DNA from: Sipunculus nudus
Lineage: Eukaryota > Annelida > Sipuncula > Golfingiida > Sipunculidae
Length of the DNA: 64,000 nt
Direction of reading: 5' to 3'
NCBI GenBank assembly: GCA_026874595.1
Contig: CM049307.1
Coordinates: 78,218,643-78,282,642, forward strand
In this document: piece after piece, positions 1 to 9,765 of the stretch
Layout of the letters: each line of letters opens with the position of its first letter
Numbering within the stretch: the stretch's first letter is position 1
Program-made: the position numbers and the translations under genes
Notes under the pieces: generated by a model
Told to the model about the DNA's origin: nothing
Database searches by the model: none
The model's input: the letters and a program-made list of their open reading frames with translations, nothing else

Positions 1-168
1 AAATATCCCAACAAATGGGGGGGGGGCAAAATTTGTTCGGATATTTGAGGTTACGGTTTTGCTAGGTACACCCATTTTTTTCAATATATTTAATATTTTC
101 AACATATTTATGACGCATTTGTTTATTATATATATTTCATATATATAGGAGTTCTTCTGTATATATAT

Positions 169-215
<47 letters not shown>

Positions 216-570
216 TATTTCAGTGCTCTATAAGGTGCCCTATAACCTACGCCTCTGAATCATTCTCACCCTCAAAGATAATTCGACGTCACTGTCTAGG
301 ACCCGAGCTAATAATCAACATTGATATTCTTTTCTGATGATCAGCCTTAATGTAGGATTCTTGTTAACACATTGCTGTTATGCAACATCTGTATCATGGT
401 TTCTGAGGTATAGGGCATGTGATGACGTAATGATTATCGTGTTAAGTAAGATTATGGAATAGGACATATCTTTTCGAACTAAAGAGCACTATTAGAGCGC
501 ATACCTTCCCATCAAGGTTTCACTTAAAAATTTAACAGACATAATTTTAGAATACTTTAATAATTTCAAC
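1..570 (-). repeat. Interspersed repeat A, left copy (cut by window edge)
   Basis: This stretch matches, in reverse complement, the + strand at about 60545-61165. Shared landmarks are a poly-G tract followed by CAAAATTTGTTCGGATATTTG-like sequence, an AT-microsatellite core, the motif AGCACTG and TCCTAGACAGTGACGTCGA. Similarity continues past the core to about position 570, where repeat C starts in this copy. I see no long ORF and no clear terminal repeats, and the outer end lies beyond base 1. The class is unknown; a non-autonomous transposon is the simplest reading. Confidence 0.75.
158..212. repeat. (AT)n microsatellite inside repeat A
   Basis: Nearly pure AT dinucleotides. The other copy of repeat A has an expanded AT tract at the same internal site (about 60909-61000), so the tract belongs to the element and is not a chance neighbour. 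Confidence 0.9.
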
Positions 571-960
571 ATAGGCTCCGTGCACACCTCGCTGGCTGGT
601 TTCAGTGGTCGTAATGTCATAGTCGTAATGTCTTAATCGAATCGGTCGATGATGTGAGAACGCAAAGGGAACAATTAAAATTCGACTTTTCTTTACTAAG
701 AGTAACCATAAAACTCTCATCAAGCGGCGCTTGAAGCGCAGCTCTGGGCGGAGCCATGATGCCTGTCGAGTGTTTAACTGCGTTTGGTTGCTTGCTAGTC
801 ACATCAGCAGTTTTTTTTCAGCAGACAAACTCTCCATCTGGTGTCTAAGCGTATCATAAATGGTCAAACCAGGCAGCGGGAAAGTCAGTAGCTACTTTAG
901 AAGCGCAAGATTTCAGCTGCCTCGGGAGCGTATTTTCGGCATGTACATAGTATCCTATGT
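565..960 (+). repeat. Interspersed repeat C, copy 1 (partial)
   Basis: It begins with GTGCACACCTCGCTGGCTGG and includes GGGCGGAGCCATGATG, CTGTCGAGTGTTT and GGTCAAACCAGGCA. The same blocks occur in the same order at 28608-28950 (+) and in reverse complement at about 13860-14180. No copy has an ORF that survives in the others, so the short ORFs here are not genes. This copy lacks the 5' half seen in copies 2 and 3. The family is unknown. Confidence 0.8.
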
Positions 961-1667
961 CCCTGTTTAAACTTTAGTATTGTTACTTCTGCTTCGACCG
1001 ATATGATGACTTCAGCATAAATTGTAAATGTTAAAATTATTATAACAATAAAAGCTTAGGTGCCATTACAGAGGCATTAAATACTTGATCGCACGGTTAG
1101 TTACCGGGATCTGGCAATTCTCACGTCACTCACGTTTCAAATATCTGTCGCGAAGGGCAGTGACAGTAACCTTTTGAGGAAACAGGGCTTACATTGACCG
1201 TATATTTCGCAGTGCTGGCAAGCTGACTGCAGCCTCAGTTGTGACTGCTCTAAGTATGCTGAATTGAGGCTGGTAAATAATCGCTATACACAGGGGTGAG
1301 GCTAATACGGACAGCCCTTCATGAGAGTTGTAAAGCATCCGAAAAAATCTTATGGATTACTTTATTATATCAGTATACACTGTAACAAGTATGTTTTAGT
1401 TAGCACTATTTGTGTAAGTTAGCATTTTTATACACGTATATTGCACACATTTTCGAGTATTTTACCTCTTTTCATAATTTGGATTTTGATTCTTGATCAT
1501 CTTGATTTTGAATGAATGGTAACAGGTTTTTTTTTATCTCATATGAGCAAGGTAATTCATATATATTGCCCCTTAGGTTTATGAAAAAGCGTGTAACTAG
1601 GATAACTTTAACTGAGTTATAAGTGTGTGTTTATGTGTTTGTTTTCCTGTATATTTACCTCCCTACA

Positions 1668-1670
<3 letters not shown>
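961..1670. other. Gene-free stretch
   Basis: AT-rich sequence with no ORF, splice-bounded exon or repeat boundary that I can support. Confidence 0.5.

Positions 1671-1671
<1 letters not shown>

Positions 1672-1711
<40 letters not shown>
1672..1711. repeat. (CT)n microsatellite
   Basis: About 20 uninterrupted CT repeats. Confidence 0.95.
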
Positions 1712-1713
<2 letters not shown>

Positions 1714-1974
1714 ATAATTCCTGATTACTTCTACCTGGGGAAAGAGTAGTTAACCACTTGCTCTTCCATATAATTATGAATTGGAATCAGTCAGACCTAT
1801 TTCAAAGTGAGTGGAAATTCGACTTTTTGCACTCCAGAATGATACAATATAAAAAAGTACTTTTTTTCATGACAGATGCAGTGATGATGTGATTTACTTA
1901 ATTTAATGCCACGGCGCGAGGACCGCATGTTGGTATCAATGGCGGTAAAAGATTTAGAAGATAATCAGCTGGAT

Positions 1975-2115
1975 CATTCTGATTGGCCAAAACTTAAAGT
2001 GAGTGACGTCATGAGCAATTCATCAGCTTTATATCCACATGTTTATAAAGTTTGAGAGCAAGTCAAAGTAAAATTCAGCAAGGACACCTGGCGTCAATTC
2101 AGAAGAACCAGAGAT
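1975..2115 (+). promoter_or_regulatory. Promoter-like cluster: inverted CCAAT, CRE, TATA
   Basis: A GATTGGCCAA block (inverted CCAAT) at about 1981 is followed by a perfect CRE palindrome TGACGTCA at 2004-2011 and TTTATAAA at 2042-2049. That order and spacing fit a Pol II core promoter with a start near 2070-2080. A possible splice donor (GTATGT) follows at about 2122, which would allow a short 5' UTR exon. No downstream coding exon can be attached to it, so its role is inferred only from motif spacing. Confidence 0.35.
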
Positions 2116-2441
2116 TTCAGAAGTATGTTTTGCATCATCTCATGCACACAGCCAACCAACCACTATAGGTCTTTGTCAGCAATGCTCTTTTTACTGACAG
2201 CTTGCGCATAAACACGCTGATATATCCAACACAGAGGCGTTATACGAACGTTTCTAAACAGTAATTACTTAGAGTTACCCAGAAATCACATCAATTCTAT
2301 AGAAAAGATATGTGAATAAAATAAAAAAAATTAAAGTACAGCTTTGTGTCATGGTAATACTTAAAAAAAATATATATACATTCATCCAAATTTAGATTAT
2401 ATAATGACACATTGTTTATTATTTTTTTATTGTTAAAAAGG

Positions 2442-2443
<2 letters not shown>

Positions 2444-2478
<35 letters not shown>

Positions 2479-2488
2479 GCTATTATTA

Positions 2489-2545
<57 letters not shown>

Positions 2546-2548
2546 TTT
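2444..2548. repeat. (TTA)n microsatellite
   Basis: About 100 bp of TTA/ATT trinucleotides with a few interruptions. The flanks to about 2900 contain no supportable gene. Confidence 0.95.
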
Positions 2549-2969
2549 TATAAACTTATGAAAAATGTGAGGATTGATTTGATTGTCTCTAAAGACAGAT
2601 AGGTGACAGCACTAAGAGACAAGCTGTATTATGTTTTTTTTGTATTACAGCCATTCCTTTTGAAAATATGCTGGTACTGAAGACTGACGGAGTACAGCCA
2701 TGAATTTTGGTAAATGTCGCACACATTTGAATACTTTTTCCAGAAAAAATTGTAATTATATAATATGGCTAGAACCAGGCATGCAGCCAAATATTTATAT
2801 GTCATGTGCACGCGATACCAATAGAGAACAGTATGCGATGGAATGTTTGGATTACGAGGATTAAAATAACACCGGGTCTGAACCTGTTATAACAGTTTTC
2901 CATACCAGCATATATATACATGCATATGCATGCACCCACAGACGTGCATGTGTACTGTGGTCGCCTTAA

Positions 2970-3236
2970 ACTTTCATTCTGGAGTGTTCAACATTCGCGG
3001 TGTTGGCGGAGAGAAAATAATCGCGAAAAATACATCTTCGTGAATAAGAGGACCCATCCTCGAAGGCACGTGAACTTTGATATTATAAATGATATAATTG
3101 ATCGAGTATGTTACCTTAACTCTAAGATATCCAGAAGCGGATCGGGGGGGGGGGGGGGGTCCAGGGTGCCCGTTCTTTTAGCCGCCGCAACCTTTCTTAA
3201 GGGTTTCAGAACAACTTATGCTGCCTGGATCCCCCG
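2970..3236 (+). repeat. Interspersed repeat B, copy 1, with internal poly-G
   Basis: This copy is homologous to 58470-58750 on the opposite strand. Shared blocks are CGCGGTGTT.GCGGAGAG, a segment reading ...HVNFDIIN..IDRVCYLNSK... in one frame, AGATATCCAGAAGCGGAT, then a G tract (16 G at 3144-3159) and TTTCTTAAGGGTTT. Both copies keep an open frame across the repeat, including poly-Gly from the G tract. No start, domain or splice context makes it a gene. I call it a dispersed repeat; an old shared exon or pseudogene is the alternative. Confidence 0.75.
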
Positions 3237-3299
3237 AGGGTTAATCTGGTTCCGCATATCTTCCCGACTCGGTGTCTTCGCTGAGACTCGTTGAGGTGT

Positions 3300-3605
3300 A
3301 GGTTATAGATCAAAGAGGGTAACCATCGGCCTGATTACTTAATGAGCCGGTCTGACCTGGGGTCAGATGCTAATTGCCCCTCAGTGATCACCTGTATTAC
3401 AGCTAGCCTAAGTGTGGGGTTGTGGGCTTAATATTTCAACTCATCACATATTGTTCGATCCTCATTGGTAAAATTAACGACCTAGTTAATCCTAAATGTG
3501 TTCATATCTTACTGACAGTGAGTATTGAGCAGTCAGTAAAATGTATAAACTCAGCAGTTTAGCGTCGGGAAAACTCAAGTGCACGCAATATATACATATA
3601 TATAT
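3300..3605. other. Gene-free flank upstream of the LINE
   Basis: Unique-looking sequence that ends in a short TATACATA-rich stretch (3589-3618) just before the LINE 5' UTR. No gene is seen. Confidence 0.5.
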
Positions 3606-3623
3606 ACATATATATATGTTTGT

Positions 3624-3645
3624 TGCGCATGCGCTAAGATGGTGG
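3624..3645 (+). promoter_or_regulatory. LINE 5' leader: NRF-1-like palindrome and YY1-like site
   Basis: TGCGCATGCGC (3624-3634) is the palindromic core known for NRF-1 binding. It is followed directly by TAAGATGGTGG (3635-3645), which resembles the AAGATGGCGG core bound by YY1 near the start of mammalian L1. Together they sit at the likely 5' end of the element, where an internal Pol II promoter is expected. Factor binding is inferred from the motif only. Confidence 0.4.
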
Positions 3646-3795
3646 CAGTAAATTTTATGGGGCTTCGGCAAAGAGAATAGTATCCTAGCTTTATTGCTGA
3701 TAATTAACAACAAGTTTCACCAGAGTTGGATATAAGGATCTCTTGGCGACCAGATAGGTGGAGAACTGAACAAAAACCTTGAGACTGGCTCAACT

Positions 3796-5028
3796 ATGGC
3801 AGAAAAGGAAGACAAATCCACCCTGTCCGAAACGAGCACTCATCACAAGGTACGTGTGGTGGGCAGTTACGAATACACATTGAGTGATGTGATGAATGAA
3901 ATGCAATGTCTTAGAGGTTCATTGGAAAAATCTCTTGACAAGTTAAGACATGATTTGGTATCAGATATCAACTCAAAAATAGAAACAATGAGAAATGAGT
4001 TTTATTGCCAACTTGGTCATATGGAATCGACTATTGAAACTCTTAAGAACAGGATGGATGGGTATGAGTGTTCCGCACCAGTTGACCCAGGTACACGGGG
4101 ATTTGGAGGCCCCGGGTCTTCTAAAAGAGCGCTGAGAGACTGTGACAGGTGTGTTATTGTAAAAGGCCTTAAACAAGATCCTAATGAAGATTTGGGTTCC
4201 AAGGTGGCGGCTTTAGTGTCGGCGCTGGGTAATGATATTAGTACCAAAGTCAATGTTGTTGCCTTTGAAAGACTGAACACACGAGGTCGAGGGCCAGGGC
4301 TTGTGAAAATAGCATTCAGTGAGCCTGATCAGAAGATTGAGGTGTTACGCGCAAAAGCCTGCCTGAGGAAAACAGCTGATTTCGGTCAAGTGTATTTACA
4401 GAGTAGCAAATCTCATGCAGAACGTGTCTTGGAGCGGAATTTTAAAACAGTGTTACAACTGTTACCGAGTGGCGGTGATTACAGAATCACTGGACATGGG
4501 GTGATTATCAATAAAGAGGATGCGGTATCAGCTGTAGCTCAAGATGCACCCCCAGGTGAGAATGCCTGGCAAAGAGTTAACAACCAAAGATCCAGGGGCA
4601 GACGTGGAGGCCCAAGTGGTCGCCGAGGTGAGGGGACAACCAGAGGTGGTCGCCATCCCTCTCCCCAGGCCGATAGACAAATGGGATTGGTACCAACAGG
4701 GAATAAATTTGCACCCCTGGCAAGCTCTCCTGAAAAATGGTCTCAGTCGAATTCTGTCCCAATATTATCACAGTACAGCAGTACAGTGAATGTAGGAAAT
4801 GGTGCGGTGTGTACAACCCAAGAACAATTTGGCCCTACTGGTCCATCGAATCTTACTGAAATTCCGCGCTCAACTACGATGCCCATTAATACGCCTCTAC
4901 GTCTTATTGAAACAGACCAAGATAATATGCACTCTACATTACCCTCATTACAGCCAGTGATAGTAAACACAGCCAGTGATGATGAGATGGTATCCAATGA
5001 TGAGCGACAGACTGAGGTGCCCATGTAG
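3796..5028 (+). CDS. LINE ORF1 protein (coiled coil, RRM-like, RG-rich)
   Basis: A 410-aa predicted nucleic-acid-binding protein of the retrotransposon particle. The ATG at 3796 is the first of the frame. Residues 30-90 are charged with heptad-like hydrophobics (coiled-coil-like, a possible trimerisation segment). Residues 117-190 read as an RRM-type fold (CVIVKGL... then LVKIAF), followed by a basic C-terminal segment to about 240. Residues 264-286 are Arg/Gly-rich, and the tail is Ser/Thr/Pro-rich. LINE ORF1 proteins typically coat the RNA and act as chaperones in the RNP. The stop is TAG at 5026-5028, directly after an ATG codon, and the same frame stays open into ORF2. The assignment rests on layout and domain feel, without a profile search. 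Confidence 0.8.
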   Translation: MAEKEDKSTLSETSTHHKVRVVGSYEYTLSDVMNEMQCLRGSLEKSLDKLRHDLVSDINSKIETMRNEFYCQLGHMESTIETLKNRMDGYECSAPVDPGTRGFGGPGSSKRALRDCDRCVIVKGLKQDPNEDLGSKVAALVSALGNDISTKVNVVAFERLNTRGRGPGLVKIAFSEPDQKIEVLRAKACLRKTADFGQVYLQSSKSHAERVLERNFKTVLQLLPSGGDYRITGHGVIINKEDAVSAVAQDAPPGENAWQRVNNQRSRGRRGGPSGRRGEGTTRGGRHPSPQADRQMGLVPTGNKFAPLASSPEKWSQSNSVPILSQYSSTVNVGNGAVCTTQEQFGPTGPSNLTEIPRSTTMPINTPLRLIETDQDNMHSTLPSLQPVIVNTASDDEMVSNDERQTEVPM

Positions 5029-8000
5029 GACATTTCCCGGTCCGATGGAATTTCTTATTTTGAGGCTAAATCTGTTTTGAAAATTTGTCAGCTTAATGTA
5101 GCAGGTTGGACTATTAACAACCATGAATTGAGGAAAAACATTATTGTTAAAACTGTAGCTGATTTTATAAGCATAAATGAAACTCACCTTTCATATGATG
5201 AAATACTAAATATTCCTGGATATATTTGGTATGGACACAATCGGGAATGTAGGCATAAGAAAGCACCAAAAACCTTTGGAGGTGTGGGAATATTTGTCAA
5301 GACAAGCATTCATTCAGATTTTGATGTGTCAGTAATTGATAAGTCAGTAGACGGAATTTTGGTATTACATATGCAAAATAAACATAGTAAATCAACCTTT
5401 ATTATATGCTCGGTGTATCTACCACCAGAAAACAATGTGTGGGGTAGTGATTCAAATAGTTTCTATGAACATTTATTAAATCAGATATACATACACATTA
5501 ATGTTGATCATTTTATAATTTGTGGAGACCTTAACAGTAGAGTTGGGGACTCAATTGATATGATTGAAGGTATTGATGATATTCCTAAGAGACAGGTTAT
5601 TGATTTTAACAAAAATCAGCACGGAGCAGCGTTGATAGAATTTTTACACGAATCAAAATTTTGTATAGTTAATGGAAGGATAAATAACTTGCAAAATAAT
5701 TCCACATGTATATCATCTAAAGGAAAATCTGTAGTAGATAACATTTTGGTTCCACAGGATAAATTAAAGGACTGTACATATTTTTCTGTATCACCATGTT
5801 CTGATCTCATAGAAAACAATAACTTAATGTATCTAGTCGGAAGAAAATCTCGGATACCTGATCATTCTCTCATTGAAGTCCATTTTGATGTTGGAGTTAA
5901 AATAGATCATACACATATACAAAAGAAACGAGAGGCAAAAAGAAAGTTTAATTTCAGGAATATACCCACTAATTTTATGAAGTCTGAACACGTAATGCAT
6001 GATATATTAGAAGCCATAAATATTATTGAAAATGCTAAAGATTCACAGGCATCCGTTGATAATGTGTATTGTGCTGTCATAAGTCCAATTAGTAATGAAA
6101 TGAATAATTTTTTGGTACGTAATGATTGTATAAAAAACAAACGCAGAGTAAAACCATTTTGGAATGATGAATTAGATGCATTGTTTAAAGATAAAAGAAA
6201 GGCTGAAAAGGAATATAGAAAATGTGTTAGTGCTGGTAAAGAGAGGAAAGAACTTCTAGCAGCTTTTAAGAAAAAATCTGCTCTCTTTGATCGAAAATTT
6301 AGATATTATGAGAGACAATACCGAAGGGACAGAATGTGCAGGATTGAGCAGTTACAGGTGCACAACTCTCAGCTTTTTTGGCAATATATTAAGCGATTGG
6401 GTCCTCCCCGTAAGAATCGTATACCATTTGAGGTATATGACATAGATAATCATATTGTATATGATGAGGTAAGTGTGTTGAGTAAATGGAAATCTGATTT
6501 TGAAAAATTATATGCGGGTATAAATGAGTCTTACATTAACAATCAAAATTTTATGGAACAAATAAAACATTTTATGTCATGTATAGAAAATGATATGATT
6601 GACCCATTATATCAGGGAAACCAGGAAATAAATACATTTATTACTTATAATGAAGTAGAAAGTGTAGTTAATAAGCTGAAAAGGGGGAAAGCTGCAGGAA
6701 TTGATGAGATTCCTTATGATGTTCTGAAAAATGTTATAGTCACTAAAGCATTACACAGTTTCTTTAATATGGTATTTGATTATGGAATAGTTCCTACCGT
6801 ATGGGCTGATTCAATGGTAATTCCGATCTTGAAGTCCAGTGTCGATGACCCTAGGGTGCCAATGAACTATAGGGGTATTAGTTTGTTATGTTGTATTGCA
6901 AAGGTCTATGGGAGTATTTTGAACAGGCGTCTTATGAAGTACTTGGATAATCATAACATCTTAGTTGAGGAGCAAAATGGTTTCAGAGAAAATAGATCGT
7001 GCTTAGAGCACATTTTTTCCTTATATTGTATTATCAGAAATAGACTAAACATGGGTCTTAATACGTTTACAGCTTTTATAGATTTGAAAACCGCTTTTGA
7101 CTCGGTGAAAAGAGATTTTCTGTACTATAAATTATTTCAGTGTGGAATTGACGGCAAATTTTATTTTGCTATTAAAGCGTTATACAAAGACACACGAGCT
7201 TGTGTAAAGGTAAATGATCTGTACACAGATTGGTTTGATACCTCAGATGGTGTCAGGCAGGGTGATACCCTTTCACCAACGTTATTTTCGATCTTTATTA
7301 ATGATTTGGCAGAAGGTATCAATAGGATGAACAGAGGAATAGGTGTTAATAGCAGAAATGTTAGTATCTTAATGTACGCTGATGATATTGTTTTATTAGC
7401 ACCCTCTACGACTACTTTACAAGAAATGTTATCTTACATTCATGAATGGTGTCAAAAGTGGCAAATTGAAATTAGTGAGAAAAAGTCAAAAGTTGTACAC
7501 TTTAGGCGGTCGAGACAGAAAAGGTCAAATGTTCTCTTTAAAGCAGGGGAGAAAGTTATTTCCTATACATCATTTTATAAATATCTTGGTGTGTATTTTG
7601 ATGAAAATCTCAATTTAAATCATCACGAGAGAGAGATGGCTGCAGCTGCCATGAGAGCATTAGGAGCTGTGATAGGTAAATATCGAACAAATAATAATAT
7701 GTCGTTTAAAGTTTACAGTAATCTTGTTCATGCTTGTGTTCTACCAATCATAGAATATGGTTCAGAAATATATTGCGGTGATAAACGTCCTAGATTAGAG
7801 AATGTTCAGACGACAGCCGCCAGAATATTTTTGGGAGTAAACAGATTTGCTCCACATTTAGCCATCCAAGGTGATGTAGGTTGGGTAATCTGTATATACC
7901 GGTTTATTATGAATATGGTGAGATTATGGAATAGGATTGTCAAAATGGATGAAAACAGATTATGTAAGCAAATATTTTTATGGGATTATGCTTTATTAGA

Positions 8001-8544
8001 AAATAATTGGTGTTCCACTGTATGTGACTTTTTTGAAGATTGTGAATGTAAACCAAGTTTTGACAATATTATAGAGTGCTCAATGACTAAAATATACAAT
8101 AAATTAGAACATGTCATGAATGATGATTTGAGAGAAAAACTGTTATCAAAACCAAAACTTAGGAATTATAGGCTGTACAAAAATTCAATCAGTACTGAAT
8201 TATATGTAAAATTGAACCTTTCTTCAAAAGAAAGATCCTTTTTGGCTCAGTTCAGAATGGGTATATTACCTTTGGCAATTGAAACAGGCAGATTTCGTCG
8301 TATTAATATTAAACAAAGAGTCTGTTTTAAATGTAATGAGTGTATTGAAGATGAGGTCCACTTCCTTTTTCACTGTCCTTTGTATGAGCAGGAACGAAAA
8401 ACATTATTTTCTGGTACAAACTGGCCAACATCTACTTTTACAAAAAATGAAAAAATATCCTGGTTGTGTGAAAATAAATCTAGAAAGCTAGCAAAATATT
8501 TATGCAGATGTTATGAAATTAGGAGCAAGCAGCTGTATGTCTAG
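5029..8544 (+). CDS. LINE ORF2 polyprotein: AP endonuclease and reverse transcriptase
   Basis: This is the enzyme for target-primed reverse transcription. Endonuclease signatures come in order: QLNVAG near 5089, catalytic Glu in INETH (5179), GDLNSR with Asp/Asn (5524-5541) and PDHS (5857-5868). The RT domain starts around KAAGIDEIP (about 6690), continues through the FIDLKTAFDS and GVRQGDTLSP blocks, and carries the YADD active site at 7375-7386. A C-x2-C-x2-C...H...H-C knuckle lies at 8323-8376. The length (about 1,155-1,171 aa) is normal for an APE-type LINE. No ATG precedes the endonuclease residues in this frame: the frame opens right after the ORF1 TAG and its first internal Met falls around residue 100. 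Expression therefore probably needs TAG readthrough, reinitiation or a non-AUG start. I take 5029 as the frame start. Confidence 0.85.
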   Translation, partial: DISRSDGISYFEAKSVLKICQLNVAGWTINNHELRKNIIVKTVADFISINETHLSYDEILNIPGYIWYGHNRECRHKKAPKTFGGVGIFVKTSIHSDFDVSVIDKSVDGILVLHMQNKHSKSTFIICSVYLPPENNVWGSDSNSFYEHLLNQIYIHINVDHFIICGDLNSRVGDSIDMIEGIDDIPKRQVIDFNKNQHGAALIEFLHESKFCIVNGRINNLQNNSTCISSKGKSVVDNILVPQDKLKDCTYFSVSPCSDLIENNNLMYLVGRKSRIPDHSLIEVHFDVGVKIDHTHIQKKREAKRKFNFRNIPTNFMKSEHVMHDILEAINIIENAKDSQASVDNVYCAVISPISNEMNNFLVRNDCIKNKRRVKPFWNDELDALFKDKRKAEKEYRKCVSAGKERKELLAAFKKKSALFDRKFRYYERQYRRDRMCRIEQLQVHNSQLFWQYIKRLGPPRKNRIPFEVYDIDNHIVYDEVSVLSKWKSDFEKLYAGINESYINNQNFMEQIKHFMSCIENDMIDPLYQGNQEINTFITYNEVESVVNKLKRGKAAGIDEIPYDVLKNVIVTKALHSFFNMVFDYGIVPTVWADSMVIPILKSSVDDPRVPMNYRGISLLCCIAKVYGSILNRRLMKYLDNHNILVEEQNGFRENRSCLEHIFSLYCIIRNRLNMGLNTFTAFIDLKTAFDSVKRDFLYYKLFQCGIDGKFYFAIKALYKDTRACVKVNDLYTDWFDTSDGVRQGDTLSPTLFSIFINDLAEGINRMNRGIGVNSRNVSILMYADDIVLLAPSTTTLQEMLSYIHEWCQKWQIEISEKKSKVVHFRRSRQKRSNVLFKAGEKVISYTSFYKYLGVYFDENLNLNHHEREMAAAAMRALGAVIGKYRTNNNMSFKVYSNLVHACVLPIIEYGSEIYCGDKRPRLENVQTTAARIFLGVNRFAPHLAIQGDVGWVICIYRFIMNMVRLWNRIVKMDENRLCKQIFLWDYALLENNWCSTVCDFFEDCECKPSFDNIIECSMTKIYNKLEHVMNDDLREKLLSKPKLRNYRLYKNSISTELYVKLNLSSKERSFLAQFRMGILPLAIETGRFRRINIKQRVCFKCNECIEDEVHFLFHCPLYEQERKTLFSGTNWPTSTFTKNEKISWLCENKSRKLAKYLCRCYEIRSKQLYV

Positions 8545-8655
8545 TGCATGCGAATCACTTATTTTGTTCCAAGTTATGAAGTGACTAATAGGTCCATGGG
8601 GCCGGGTGCACTGATATGTATAATTATATATGTATCTGAATGTACTTGTCACTCT

Positions 8656-8680
8656 AATAAAGAATACTACTACTACTACT
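8656..8680 (+). terminator. LINE poly(A) signal and ACT-repeat 3' end
   Basis: AATAAA at 8656-8661 is followed within a few bases by about five ACT/TAC units and then unrelated sequence. Short tandem 3' ends, in place of poly(A), are common in several LINE clades and mark the element end. Confidence 0.65.
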
Positions 8681-8959
8681 CAAGCGGAAGGCTAAATATA
8701 TGACAGGCACGTATTATGTTCAATATGCATTCAGTAGGTTGTAATCGTATTTCTTTTGTGTTATTTTTTGTTAATTATCAGTCACTACGTATTTGTACAT
8801 GTATATTAATTTTTATCATGAATAAATATGTTCAGCTACACACACAAAAAAAAACATTCATAATAAGGGTCCTTCGCTAGGTAAAATATTTTGTTATAAT
8901 TCACATTAAAGATATGCAATAGATAAACTCTGATACACATTAAATATCAGCGTGTTATA

Positions 8960-9056
8960 TGCGACCACGGTTAGAGTTTCACAAATACGACCACCCCCAA
9001 ATTACGACCATTTTGCTCAGTCCCCAGGGTGGTCGTAATTGTGGGATTCCACTGTA
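8960..9056. repeat. Short GACCACC-type repeat fragment
   Basis: It contains CGACCAC blocks on the left and an inverted GGTGGTCGTAATTG block on the right, ending GGGATTCCACTGTATA. A related phrase (CTGTCTGAAAGACCACG...GGGGACCAAA) occurs at about 17511-17570. It looks like a fragment of a dispersed repeat; no protein is encoded. Confidence 0.4.
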
Positions 9057-9240
9057 TATATATATATAATATGTTTGTTATGCCGATATGGATTTATATC
9101 GTATCATATCATATATTATATACTATTTTAATTTGTATTATATAATATAATCTAGTATAACATTAAATTATATTATATTATTATTTTACTGTATATTATA
9201 TTATATTATATTATATTATATTATATTATATTTGTTGGGA
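9057..9240. repeat. AT-rich microsatellite-like tract (TATTA units)
   Basis: Short AT runs and repeated ATATT pentamers, most regular at 9190-9230. Confidence 0.8.
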
Positions 9241-9655
9241 TAATGGTCAGAGTCATGAAAGTCTGAAGGGCTATGCAAACGGTAAGTCGGTAAGTATACG
9301 GGAAAGGTTTTCCCGCACGATGCGACAACTGCCTGTGAATGTGTGGAAGCAGACGAGAAAACTTGGGACTTGTTTTAGGGGGACAGATGACATTGAGAGA
9401 GAACAGACGGACAGGGGCGTCAATATAGTGGGGGATGGGGGGTATATATACCCCCCACTTTTTTGACAAGGGGGGGGGGGGTGGTTAATGTAATCATCCC
9501 CCCCCCCAACTTTTCAGAGTATAATATAATATTGCAAATGAAATATATTAATAAATAGAATTAAAGACTTTGGATCCATTTACTAAATAATGTAATATAA
9601 ATAATGTATATTATAATACATATATTATAATTATATAAATAATGTATATATATAA

Positions 9656-9657
<2 letters not shown>

Positions 9658-9702
<45 letters not shown>
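9658..9702. repeat. (AT)n microsatellite
   Basis: About 22 AT units. The long Tyr/Ile ORF across it is an artefact of the repeat. Confidence 0.9.
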
Positions 9703-9704
<2 letters not shown>

Positions 9705-9765
9705 ACATGTCACTCAGACACGCTAAAAAGGGTATATATATGTGTGTGTGTATATGTATATACAA

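Larger units (their letters stand above)
3619..8680 (+). mobile_element. Apparently full-length non-LTR retrotransposon (LINE)
   Basis: A GC-richer 5' leader precedes ORF1 (3796-5028) and ORF2 (to 8544). A ~110-base 3' UTR follows, with AATAAA at 8656-8661 and a short ACT-repeat 3' end (about 8664-8680). Both ORFs are uninterrupted, which suggests recent insertion. The APE-type endonuclease plus reverse transcriptase layout is that of an autonomous two-ORF LINE. The clade cannot be fixed by eye; the RRM-like ORF1 and C-terminal Cys/His knuckle are compatible with Tx1, Nimb or Jockey-related groups. I could not find a convincing target-site duplication, so the 5' boundary is approximate. Confidence 0.85.

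Noticed and set aside
617-802. Minus-strand ORF in repeat C
   Set aside because: Other copies of repeat C do not keep it open.
2920-3294. A 124-aa gene over repeat B
   Set aside because: The start is in unrelated flank and the poly-Gly comes from a G tract; only the repeat part is shared with 58.5 kb. Kept as a repeat and a finding.
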